A stretch of DNA of 64,000 bases from Hamiltosporidium tvaerminnensis (lineage: Eukaryota > Microsporidia > Dubosqiidae), in the NCBI GenBank assembly GCA_022605425.2, contig CM061246.1, positions 62,001 to 126,000 of the forward strand, given 5' to 3'. Both the position numbers and the translations under genes were made by a program. Every line of letters starts with the position of its first letter. Within the stretch, counting starts at the first letter, position 1. The notes below the pieces were generated by a model. The model made no database searches and was not told where the DNA came from. It saw only the letters and a list, made by a program, of their open reading frames with translations. This document shows, piece after piece, positions 45,281 through 55,080 of the stretch.

Positions 45281-45599
45281 AAATTTCTTTGTTTTATTTT
45301 AAAAATTTCATTAATTGCAAAAAAATGTGTTTATCACGCAATTAAAACTTATGTGTATTTCTTTAAGTTGTGTTTTGAGAAATTTTAGAGGCTCTGTTTG
45401 CATCGTGGTTTGTATTTGCAATATTATTCATCATAAATATACGCGTCGCACTATCAACCCAAGCATTCATCTGGTTTTAAGCATTATCACATACATTTTT
45501 TAAACTTAAAAAAACATTTGAGCTTTTTGTTTGAATTCAGTTTCTGCGTTTATATGATTTACTTGATTATTCAATGAAATTTGGGTCTATAGATAGCCT

Positions 45600-46030
45600 T
45601 AGCCCCATTTTGCCCCAGATTATTTTTTTTACAATTGAGTGTCTCTCTTTTTCATTCGTCTATACTAAGGTTACTAGGAACCTTTTTTAAATCATCTAGT
45701 CATCGCTTTTGAAGAACTTGTAAATTTCCGATCTTGGGATCGAAGATATACATTCTTTTAATATACAGATGTTTGGTGTTTGTTCAAGATAGGCCAGCCA
45801 TCGGAGTCTGGTTCTTCCAACTTCGTTTTGTCCTCTTAGATTTCAACATAAAATTTAGAGCTCATATTATTCTAAATTTGCTACACCTCTCGCAGATTTC
45901 TTGTTAAAAGTGTGTTTATCGCAGGGTTTTTAGTGGTCTTATGCCTTTATAGCCTCATTATGTGTTTCCAGTATTCATGTTCCAATGCATACATCAATAT
46001 AAGTTAACATATGGTACTAGTATTATCTTT
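45600..46030 (-). mobile_element. Possible LINE fragment (C-terminal tail)
   Basis: One minus-strand frame reads GQNEVGRTRLRWLAYLEQ (about 45834 to 45781) followed by ISSIPRSEIYKFFKSDD. The RTRLRWL and following spacing resemble the tail domain found at the end of some LINE polyproteins (GRP.lRW). The match is short and could be chance or another element type. Confidence 0.35.
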
Positions 46031-47339
46031 TTACTTCACCTGCTTATAAGTCGAAGGTCATAGTTATCTTGTAAGCCAAAATATTCTTTATTTCTTGCTT
46101 CATTTTTCTTTTTATTTCGGACTGTTGTCATTATTTTTCATCAGAATAACTCTTAGATATGCAAAAGAAAATATGCTTTGGAAACGATATTCCTCTACTT
46201 TAAAAAGGGGGAATATTTTCCTTTTTCTTTGAAGTGAACTTGGATTATGCTTTTATTTAAATAATTGGCTTATTCTTTTAAATTTTGACATATAATCTTG
46301 TGTTTATATTTTGCACAAAATTTTCAAGATTTTTATTCGTCTTTCCCTTTCTATAACATCATGTGCGCTTTTATAATTAATAATAATACATTCAAACACT
46401 CGATAAGTATCAACATTCGGTTTCAAATCAAACATTAAAAACCTTGGAAAGTTCAAATTGCATCGAGGCTCTCGACTCGCATAATTATTTTATTTTCGCC
46501 TAAAAATTTCTTTTAGTACCATATTTTCATTCTTTCGAGTTGTCGGAAACACGGCATAAAGTAAAAACACCACCTGAAATTAAACAAATATGGATTCAGT
46601 GATTTCATGTCGCGGTAAATTTTTCGTTTTCATTTCAACGCTTGATAAATTCATTTCAGATAGCAATTTATTTTAAAAATACATTATACTGATATATTGT
46701 GAAATTATCTTACTATTTTTTAGAAACATTCTATTAAATTGTATTTTAAAAATGTTAAATCTTCAATGTGAAAATTTTTTTTCTTGAATCCTGTTTAAAG
46801 ATTCTTCTTTTGTTTTGCTTTATATGCTTGTGTTATTGATATAAGCGACGTAAGATTTTTTGTGCCATACTATAGTTTGTATATAACATTGAAAGATTTA
46901 AAATATGAATTTTAAAATCGATAGTAGATCTATATCTTAGTATACTAAACCCTTTATATCTAATAATCATAACCTAAAATAGTACATTTATATTATATTA
47001 AATATTAGTACAGAAATAAAATTATAACAGGCTTTTATGATTATTATACTTTTCCTTGGTACATCAATTTCGTTTTAATCTTTTCTTTTCTTTAATCTAA
47101 GAAATTCTATGATGCTAATTTCTTGATAAATGACAGAATTAAGACAATAAATTTTTGCCAACTAAAAATTTTAAATTATAATTTTAAAATCTAACTTTGA
47201 TCAGTATTTCAGGGTAATTTCGAATATATTTTTAGATTTTAAAACCTTACTTTCTTATTCTATTCCTCTTTTATCTCTCGGTGTCGAAGATGAACAAATT
47301 AAAGTTTTACAGAATTTTTTTTTAATCAGAAGTAACTTG
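46031..47339. other. AT-rich intergenic stretch
   Basis: Nothing recognised. Confidence 0.55.
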
Positions 47340-47374
47340 AGATTATAGAGATTTTTCTTTGGGGTAAGTCTGTT

Positions 47375-47581
47375 TAATGGCTACTAAAATGCCAAAAATG
47401 ATATTTAAATCATTTCACACCTTCATTTCCAATCAGATAGTTTTTATTGTAGTTATTATCCCTCCACCAAGTTTTAAATCAATTAATTACAATTCATCCG
47501 TAATACATTTAGTTTTTATTGTAGTTATTATCCCTCCACCACGTTTTAAATCAATTAATTACAATTTATCCGTAATACTTT
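47375..47581 (-). mobile_element. 0.73-kb retroposon tip with 72-bp tandem duplication
   Basis: GGCTACTAAAATGCCAAAAATGATATTTAAATC, CATTTCACACCTTCATTTCC and TAGTTTTTATTGTAGTTATTATCCCTCCACCA align with the last ~95 bases of the copy at 38493 (CACTAAAAATCCAAACAATGATC ... TTTTTATGTGGTTATCCTCCCTCCACC). The tip plus 40 bp of flank is then duplicated: units start at 47438 and 47510, period 72 bp. A 70-codon open stretch covers the array (47377-47589) and is a by-product of the repeat. Confidence 0.65.
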
Positions 47582-47732
47582 TAAATTAAAGATTAATAAC
47601 GATATTATTAACTTTAAAAATAATTATAACTTCTTAGTTAAATAAATAAATTTCAAATGCTTCAAACGCAATCAAACTTCAACTTTCATTCAGTAATAAA
47701 AATAAATTCATCAATATAAAATATAAATTCAT

Positions 47733-47737
47733 CCCTT
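47733..47737 (+). promoter_or_regulatory. CCCTT motif upstream of Sld5
   Basis: ATCCCTTTG lies 18 bases before the ATG at 47756. Further from the start than in uS17 or Rab1. Confidence 0.35.
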
Positions 47738-47755
47738 TGTATTAAAAATACAAAA

Positions 47756-48262
47756 ATGACAAATGCAGATATTTTAAACGAATTAATAATAATCTATCGT
47801 AACGAAAAAAACATAAAGACACTTCTTCCATACCAAACATCAATTATAGAAACAATATATTCTTTAATACAATCACAGCAAACATATCTCAATGCATTAA
47901 AAAAAAATCAAATTATAAAAAATATTATTGAACAAGAACTTGATACAGCAAAGTATTTTTTAAAAGAATATTTAAAAATACGAATTAAAAAATTACAAAT
48001 ATATTTTCTTACATCCAAGGATTTGTTATCTTCTAAGGAAATTATTTTTCAAGAAAAAATAGTTAATCTTTATAAAGAAAAAAATATTTATGTAGAATCA
48101 GAATATAAAAATACTGAATATGTTGGATTTATTTGTTTAAAAGATATAAAACAAATATTTTTGGATAAAAATCCTGTAGAAATAAAAAATGACGATTTTT
48201 TTGTCGCCCCACTTGAAGAAGTGTATGAATATCTTTACAATAACGATATAATGATAGTATAA
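47756..48262 (+). CDS. SLD5: GINS complex subunit Sld5
   Basis: Sld5 is one of four GINS subunits; GINS joins Cdc45 and Mcm2-7 in the replicative helicase. The 168-residue protein has the Sld5 layout: an N-terminal TLLPYQTSIIETI segment, a middle helix ELDTAKYFLKEYLKIRIKKLQIY (about 63-85) that matches the family pattern ELdR.kyvL.eYLr.Rl.KIe.y, the LLSSKEIIFQEK segment, and a short C-terminal B-domain ending in IMIV. It is shorter than yeast or human Sld5 (about 220-290 residues), as expected in a reduced genome. It converges on the HDAC gene with 19 bp between stop codons. Confidence 0.85.
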   Translation: MTNADILNELIIIYRNEKNIKTLLPYQTSIIETIYSLIQSQQTYLNALKKNQIIKNIIEQELDTAKYFLKEYLKIRIKKLQIYFLTSKDLLSSKEIIFQEKIVNLYKEKNIYVESEYKNTEYVGFICLKDIKQIFLDKNPVEIKNDDFFVAPLEEVYEYLYNNDIMIV

Positions 48263-48281
48263 ATTGTTAAACATTAAACTT

Positions 48282-49544
48282 TTATTTACCTTTTAATCTC
48301 ACATCATCAGCATCCAAATCTTCCTCGTTTGTATTTGCATAACCAGCTTCTTCTTTAAATCTTTGCCATAAAATTTCTTCGTCACTTTCATCCTCAACAA
48401 AATTCGGTGGAATTTCTACCATTTGAACAGATGGAACACTTTCAATAGTTCTTAAATTCTCTGTTATAGATTTTAAAATCGAATCCAAATATTCCTGTGT
48501 ATTATCATTTGCCATATTACATACTGGAACATCAATATTATAATCTGGTCCGTAATGTTCAATATATTCTGTAAAAGGAAGCTTTTGTGGTATTTCAACA
48601 CCTAAAATAACACTGGTATCATAAGCCCATGCTTTAGAAACGTTTTTAATTGTGTATCCACCACCTCCTAATACCAGCAGTGGAACATTAAAAGATTTGA
48701 CGAAGTTTATACATGAACTGTGCCCAAAATGAGAAAGATTAAAACATCCAAGTCTGTCTCCTGCTAAAGAATCTGCTCCACACTGCATTACAATAGCAGT
48801 TGGTCTAAAGTGTTCCATTACTTTTGAAATTACTGGTTTGAAAATACTTGAATAGCTTTCATCATTAATTCCATCTTTCAAAGGAACATTTACTGCGTAA
48901 TTTTTGCCTTTTAAAATTCCGACATCTGAAAGTGAGCCTGTTCCTGGAAAATACTCTCCGTATTTATGGAAAGAAACCGTCATTACTCTGTCTGAAGTAT
49001 AAAACGCTTCTTCGACTCCGTCACCATGATGTACATCAATATCAATATAAAGAACACGTTCGTTATATTTTAAAAGTTCTAAAATGGCAATTACGATGTC
49101 ATTCACATAACAAAAACCAGAAGCTTCATTTCTTTTTGCATGATGAAGACCGCCTGACCAATTAATTGCAATGTCATATTGACCGGTATTTAATTTATAA
49201 GCTCCACAAAGAGAACCGCCTGTTGTTATTCTACAATAATCATATAAACCATCAAATACAGGACAATCGTCTCCTACATTAAACTTTTGCAAATCACTGA
49301 ACATTTCAGTCATGTTACTCTTTGAAACACTTTGTAAAAAATTTATGTAATCTGCCGAATGAAAATTGGTCAGATTGTTGAAAGAAGCTTGAGAAGGACG
49401 AACAGTATCCATATAGTTTGTAAGTCCGTAGTTGACAAGCAAAGAATGTGTCATTCTTACTCTGTGTGGTTTCATAGGATGTCCTGGTGAATAGTTGAAG
49501 TTACCAATACTTGGATCGTAAAAATAAACGATTCGATTCTTCAT
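48282..49544 (-). CDS. RPD3: Class I histone deacetylase, Rpd3/HDAC1 type
   Basis: Removes acetyl groups from histone tails in repressive complexes. The 420-residue protein keeps the full catalytic set: His134-His135 in GGLHHAK, zinc ligands Asp170 and His172 in DIDVHHGDG and Asp258 in CGADSL, and the active-site Tyr297 in GGGGYT. Opening [11 protein letters not shown] and [17 protein letters not shown] are class I hallmarks. The C-terminal tail is short and acidic ([16 protein letters not shown]). A CCCTT box lies 13 bases upstream of the ATG. With the chromodomain protein at 18044, it is the second chromatin gene in the window. Confidence 0.97.
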   Translation of the reverse strand: MKNRIVYFYDPSIGNFNYSPGHPMKPHRVRMTHSLLVNYGLTNYMDTVRPSQASFNNLTNFHSADYINFLQSVSKSNMTEMFSDLQKFNVGDDCPVFDGLYDYCRITTGGSLCGAYKLNTGQYDIAINWSGGLHHAKRNEASGFCYVNDIVIAILELLKYNERVLYIDIDVHHGDGVEEAFYTSDRVMTVSFHKYGEYFPGTGSLSDVGILKGKNYAVNVPLKDGINDESYSSIFKPVISKVMEHFRPTAIVMQCGADSLAGDRLGCFNLSHFGHSSCINFVKSFNVPLLVLGGGGYTIKNVSKAWAYDTSVILGVEIPQKLPFTEYIEHYGPDYNIDVPVCNMANDNTQEYLDSILKSITENLRTIESVPSVQMVEIPPNFVEDESDEEILWQRFKEEAGYANTNEEDLDADDVRLKGK

Positions 49545-49557
49545 AAGATATAGAAGG

Positions 49558-49562
49558 AAGGG
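49558..49562 (-). promoter_or_regulatory. CCCTT motif upstream of the HDAC gene
   Basis: CACCCTTCC on the coding strand, 13 bases before the ATG at 49544. Confidence 0.4.
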
Positions 49563-50051
49563 TGAATTTATTTTTTTTTTTAAAAAGTAAAACGTAAAAG
49601 TTTGGAGGTGATACGAGGGTTATAATTTTTTATTGGTAATAAGTAGAATCTATAGTTTAGTTGGTTGTGATATCTGATGTATTTACTAAATTCAGATTTT
49701 GGTTTATCAAAATACAGACAAAATTTTATTGATTGGAATATTTTTTATGGTGCGGATTTATATTGGTATTTCTGTAACACAGCATGCATTTAATGTTACG
49801 TGATATGATACTTTTTGGATTGAATTGGTGCATTTGCTAATCCAAAGAAAAATATTTAAGAAACGCTGAAACTATAAGAAATAACGAAATGGAATTATTA
49901 TATGAATCAGAATTATCTCAAAGTATGCGGTTTAAAATTATTACCTTAGGAAATTTACAATTTAAGATGTTTTTTTTTCCTAAATTGTAAACTGTGAAGA
50001 ATATTTCTTTGAAATCAAAAAAACACACTTTTCTTATGTGAAATAAAGGAA
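49563..50051. other. AT-rich intergenic stretch
   Basis: Nothing recognised. Confidence 0.55.
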
Positions 50052-50165
50052 GGATAATCATATTAAAAACTATCTACTAGGTGATGAATGTGCACAATTC
50101 GTGTGAAAATCATTGCTGTCGTTTTGGTAGGATATAAACCACACTAGATCTATTTATTGATTCCC
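50052..50165 (+). mobile_element. 0.73-kb retroposon fragment, G-rich tip
   Basis: AGGAAGGATAATCATATTAAAAACTATCTACTAGGTGATGAATGTG and GTAGGATATAAACCACACTAGATCT match the first ~115 bases of the 61734 copy with many substitutions. Like the fragment at 33475 it stops near the CCACACTA segment. Confidence 0.55.
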
Positions 50166-50624
50166 CTTTAATCCTGAATTACTCGAACTTAAACGAAACA
50201 AATGGAAAATTTTCATTTGTGCATCCTCGAATTAGAAAGATAAAAAGGAAATAGAATAAGTGAGTATGTATAACTTTCAAGCTATGGAATACCTATAGAT
50301 CTATGTTTTTATAATCTAAATTAAACGGGTTAAGACTATCAGCTAATATTTTTATTATATTTTGAGTTTTGATGTTACGATGAACCATTATGTTTAACAA
50401 ATAGACTTTTGAACTACATATTTGTTTAGAAGTAAATGTAGAACGAGGGTCTGTAATACTTAAAGTTGGAAACTTTGAGACTCCTTAAGTAATTCAAATA
50501 TTGTTGTGATAGATTTTTAAGAAGCTATAGATCAAATATGGTTGATGTTTATTATCAATATCGAAATTAAGAACGACTTAAGGCGACTAAGATGCCTAAA
50601 ATTCTTATGTTTACAACATTAATC
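50166..50624. other. AT-rich intergenic stretch
   Basis: Nothing recognised. Confidence 0.55.
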
Positions 50625-50637
50625 CTATTCGATTGAA

Positions 50638-51367
50638 CTTTATTTAAAAGTATCACATCTTTTTTAAAAATTGGCAAGTGTTATATTTGTTTTTATGACA
50701 TTAACGCAGTTCTAGGTTTAACATAAATGACTGGTACCCCAACACTCCATCGGTAACCCCTGCGATACCTACGTCCCAAAGCCTTTCATCTACCAGAAGT
50801 GTAGAACCTAATTAATAGGCGAGGCAGTTGCCCGGTGTTCGTTAATGTCCGTCGCATGGAGTGTGATCGAAGGCCGAAGCCCCCCCTGGGCTCTTCCAAG
50901 ACTATGCAGCATTCCCACTTACTCTACACTTTCCGAACCCAATAAACTTCTAGCTAAGATATATTTCAGAGATTTACATGGGGTCCACCTAGACAGTGCA
51001 ATGTCATACCAACAGGTATAACCTGCTACTTAGCTTTCTTGGCTTTAAATGGTTTTTTGTTTTGTATCTCCCAGGCGCTAAGTCTTCTAACCCGAGTGAG
51101 CAAGACTAGGTTTCCATGCTTTTACATGGCAATTACCTACATGTTCAGCTGGGGTCTGCAATCTGGTTACATAAAAAACTACAAATAAATTTGTAGAAAA
51201 AGTTTCTCCATTTCTTAGACCTCTCCTCTTCATAACAATTCCCATAGAACAACCGAAGATGAAGTGTGGTTTTATTCCCACCAAAAATCCAAACAATGAC
51301 CTCACACCAGTTTCACACACTCATTGCCAAGCAGAAAGTTTTTTATGTGGTTATCCTCCCTCCACAA
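50638..51367 (-). mobile_element. 0.73-kb retroposon, long copy with perfect 13-bp target duplication
   Basis: CTATTCGATTGAA occurs at 50625-50637 and again at 51368-51380, exactly bracketing a 730-bp body. The body runs from CTTTATTTAAAAGTATCAC to TTATCCTCCCTCCACAA. It has no terminal inverted repeats and no terminal direct repeats, so it is neither a DNA transposon of a usual type nor an LTR. The middle is GC-rich (50735-50905), with a GGC-TTCG-GCC hairpin on the minus strand near 50876. A 77-codon minus-strand frame (51087-51320) is not kept in the other copies. Confidence 0.9.
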
Positions 51368-51380
51368 CTATTCGATTGAA

Positions 51381-52420
51381 TACACATGAAACTATAAAAT
51401 ATTTGTCTATAGTCTGAATTTTAAAAGTTTTTCGTAAAATAAAATTGATAGATCGTAGAGAATAAATTCCAATAAAAAAGCAGTGAAAATGCGAGGAGAA
51501 ATTTTTTTTGCTATTTTTTTGTTGTTAAAGACTCGCTAATTGAAAGCAAAAAAATACAGTGTCAAAATCCAAAATAACTTCGAAAATTTTCTTTTATCGA
51601 AACGATTTGTTTTGTTTTGATAACCTCAATTAATCCGTACACATTCTTCTATATTAAATTCAATGATATGGAAGTAAAATATTTATTTTAGATCATATGC
51701 TAGATGATCTGCAGAATAAAGTTTACTAATTACTTGTGGGGAAATATAACATAGCACGTTACGCTGATCTATGATTTATAAATACTTTTAAGTCAAATAA
51801 AAAAATGAAAAGAAATATAAAACATAGGACATTCTAAAGCGCAGAAAATTCGTCTATTATATCTTAATTATACAGTTTTTGAGTTAGTTTCAATTTTGGT
51901 TAATTCATGAATAAACAAACATCTTATTTTACTAATTCTTATGTTTTTTCGATCTAGAGTATTCATTAGAGGTTAGTTTAAGATACAGGTTACAATTTTT
52001 TCTGTATAAATAATTAAATTTTTTTTAAAAAAAGGTGTATAAAGTTCTGTATCTGATCAGATAGGAGGCCATGAAAGTTTCAAATATGTTAGCTTACGAA
52101 GCGATATATTGATTTGTAGTTTTCTTATTCTAAGTAAATGATGAATTTAAATTGAATAAAGCTGAAATCCCAGACTTTTATAATATCAATAAAATCTAGC
52201 TTAAATCAGATATAGTTGCTCATATCTCGGTTAATATATATTTTAAATTATTTGAAATGGAAAATCTTAAAACTTGAGGGTTTAATGGTTGTACAGAGAT
52301 GAAATTTCAAATTATAACAAACAAATAAATTAAGTGATAGAAAATATTTAGTTTTGGACCTTATTTGAAATAGATTAAGAAAAAAAATTGACCTAAAAGT
52401 TTAGATATGTTTTTTCTATT
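51381..52420. other. AT-rich intergenic stretch
   Basis: Nothing recognised. Confidence 0.55.
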
Positions 52421-52575
52421 TTATTCAATAAACTTCTGGGTTAAAACGATTTTCATAGTTATATATATTTTCTTCTTCCAAATCTGACTCCTCATTATGT
52501 TTATTGTCGGTTCCTTTAAAGTAGTTTGAATAATCGAGTAATATGATATTTATATGTTTTAATATCAACAATGTT
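52421..52575 (-). mobile_element. R2/R4-type element, short 3' fragment
   Basis: TTATTCAATAAACTTCTGGGTTAAAACG and TTTTCTTCTTCCAAATCTGACTCCTCATTATGTTTATTG, then TCGGTTCCTTTAAAGT, match 55081-55215 with moderate divergence. It is a 5'-truncated insertion carrying only the last ~150 bases. Confidence 0.7.
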
Positions 52576-52769
52576 AATAACTCTAAATATTCTCTGCTTA
52601 TTTTAAATTACACAAATGAAATGAAAGGCTTTTTTAATTTAAATTGATCTAATTTAAAGTATATTTGTTATTTTTGAAAATAAAGTGAATTTCAACGGTG
52701 AAGTATTGCACAGAAATGAATTCTGAATGCAGTAATTTTTTAAAAACAGAAATTTATTAAATTTTTTAA

Positions 52770-54944
52770 TTAAATTAATATTAGTATTAGGAATATTGTG
52801 CTAAGAAAAAGTAATGAGAAAGAAAGCTCATCACTTTTTTCTTTGGTGGATTTGAGTTTCTTTGTTACATCTTTGCAATCTGACTGTTTATTCTTTTTCA
52901 TTTCTTCGGCTTCTGATTTGATAAAATTTTGAACATTTACATCTACGTCTTCTGATTCAGTTCTAAAAAAATATTCCAATTGTGAGACATTTTTATAAAG
53001 TTCTAGTGCTTTTGATTTTTCTAAGGAAAAAATATTATTTTTTATTTTTTCGAGATATCTTTTAAGTTTAAAAATAATATCGTAATAAACATTTTTATCT
53101 ACTTTATTATCCATCAAAGTATCAAAATCAGATTCAATAAATTTAAATTTTCGTAAAAGATTGTCAAAAACATTTATTTTCTGTAGTGATTTGTTATCTA
53201 AACTACTTTGAATAAAAGTTTCGATATTTGCGGCTACTTTTTTCTCGTAATCAGCTATTGATTTGAATTGATTTTGAATAAATTCTACTTGTTTACTTGG
53301 ATCTGAATTCTTTACTCCTAGATTGGATTCTAAGAGTGCAACCAGACCATCGATCTTAAAGTTAAAATCTTCTTTACATTGTGGTATATTTTTTGTTTCA
53401 ATATCTTTTGATATTACTTGTGAGTAGATTAATGTTGGTATTCCAAAGAAGATATCCCCGATTAAGAAAATTATTAAAATTATCTTAAATATGAAAATTA
53501 AATCGTAAAACTGACATATTGTAAGTATAAATATGAGGAAAACGCATATTCCTTGAACGACCAAGTAAGATTCCATATAAAAATAAAAATCATCGACCGA
53601 ATTATTTTCTTTTTTTGAAGTCTTCTCAGAATAATCTTCCATTTTGCTTTTTATTGAACTGAGGAATGAATTGAAACCTAACAATGGATTGACATCAGGA
53701 TCATTCATAGGTAAATCTGATAGGGTTTCTTTCTTTAAGTTATATTCCACTATTTTGTTGCTCTTAGTTGACTCATCGGTACTTTGGGTTTCATTTCCTG
53801 ATTTTGGCTCAATTTCATTCTTTGTTACGATCTTCTTTTCATTTCCTAAAAATCCAAAATTTTTGTAAATTTCATTTTTCATTTCGGTCATTTCATAAAT
53901 ATAAAGATCAAGCGAAATATCTATAGAAATGAGTTCTTTTTCTATCTTTTTAGATTCTTTAGTAAAATTTTCAAATTCTTTTTCGAATAAATAAACGTCA
54001 TATTCTGTTTCGGACTTTCTTTTCTCAAGATCGGTTTTATATTTATATAGTTCTAAATCAGTATTTCGTTTAAATTCAATGTTCTTTTCTATTTTTTCAA
54101 AATATTTTGTTTTACGATCTTTAGTATCTAATGATTTGTCAAAGGAGATAATTGTATGGTTCCCATTTTTCTGATCCATATTTGATTCCGTATTATTGGT
54201 AGAATTAGTAGATTTTGAATTCGTATTTGTATCGTTTTGGTTTTTAGAATTCGAAAAAAAGTTTTTACGCAGAAGATTATGTCCTTTACTATAAAGTCCT
54301 GTTTCCTTAAACATATTCGTTATTCCTTTAACAAATTTACCGCGCAAAATACTATTTTTGGTGTTTTCCTTTACCTCTGGAATCAGTTTCGTTGGTGAGT
54401 CGTAGAATTTAGAACCATTATCGTCCAAATAATGTTCTTTTTTAAATATAGGATTTATCTGTGTGTCCATGTTCTTACCATCCATCGTTTTAGTTGTATC
54501 TTCACCATTTTTTGTTATCGAAATACCTTCTACCATTTTCTGATCATTTTCTTTATCATGTGAAAACAAAGAAACAAGATAAAACAAACTATTCTTTTTT
54601 TTAGGTTCTTCATTTGAAATACTCTCCGGGTTCTTTCCTGAAATGAGTATTTCTCTTGTATCTATCGATCTTTGAAGACAAAAAGCCGTAAAAAGTAAAA
54701 TTGCACCAACAATATATAAAAAGAAATTTCCAAAAAAATATCTTCGCCTAAAAATCCCAACAAAAAAAGCAAAAAAACATACAAGTGAACAGAATATAAT
54801 CAATAAAAAGAATCTGTTATTAGATAGAAACAGGTACTTTATAGTTGCTCTCATATCCCCATTGAACTCAAAGAACTCTGGATTTCCCAATATAAATTTT
54901 CTAAATGATTCGGCTATCGACATTGTTTTTATAATTCTATACAT
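52770..54944 (-). CDS. Large orphan membrane protein with coiled-coil regions
   Basis: I do not recognise this 724-residue protein. Membrane segments fall at about 45-64, 71-90, 459-480, 482-510 and 705-724; the last ends the protein, so it has no C-terminal tail. Between TM2 and TM3 lies ~370 residues of charged and Asn/Ser/Thr-rich sequence (NTNSKSTNSTNNTESN near 239-254) with a likely coiled coil at ~275-360. Between TM4 and TM5 lies ~190 residues of helical sequence bracketed by two cysteines (PQC near 523, SDC near 687) that could form a disulphide if luminal or extracellular. The 2+2+1 layout loosely recalls multi-pass fusion or polar-tube membrane proteins but no family match is claimed. 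A second Met at codon 8 (54923) could be the start. Confidence 0.75.
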   Translation of the reverse strand: MYRIIKTMSIAESFRKFILGNPEFFEFNGDMRATIKYLFLSNNRFFLLIIFCSLVCFFAFFVGIFRRRYFFGNFFLYIVGAILLFTAFCLQRSIDTREILISGKNPESISNEEPKKKNSLFYLVSLFSHDKENDQKMVEGISITKNGEDTTKTMDGKNMDTQINPIFKKEHYLDDNGSKFYDSPTKLIPEVKENTKNSILRGKFVKGITNMFKETGLYSKGHNLLRKNFFSNSKNQNDTNTNSKSTNSTNNTESNMDQKNGNHTIISFDKSLDTKDRKTKYFEKIEKNIEFKRNTDLELYKYKTDLEKRKSETEYDVYLFEKEFENFTKESKKIEKELISIDISLDLYIYEMTEMKNEIYKNFGFLGNEKKIVTKNEIEPKSGNETQSTDESTKSNKIVEYNLKKETLSDLPMNDPDVNPLLGFNSFLSSIKSKMEDYSEKTSKKENNSVDDFYFYMESYLVVQGICVFLIFILTICQFYDLIFIFKIILIIFLIGDIFFGIPTLIYSQVISKDIETKNIPQCKEDFNFKIDGLVALLESNLGVKNSDPSKQVEFIQNQFKSIADYEKKVAANIETFIQSSLDNKSLQKINVFDNLLRKFKFIESDFDTLMDNKVDKNVYYDIIFKLKRYLEKIKNNIFSLEKSKALELYKNVSQLEYFFRTESEDVDVNVQNFIKSEAEEMKKNKQSDCKDVTKKLKSTKEKSDELSFSLLFLSTIFLILILI

Positions 54945-55080
54945 TTTTATATGTTTTGTTTCATATTTTAGACGGTTAAAACGTTCCGTTACATATCATG
55001 TTTCAGATTAGGATTAATGTTTTGGCCTCAAATTTTTTATTTTTTCTGAAATATACAATATATGAATTATAATTAAACAT

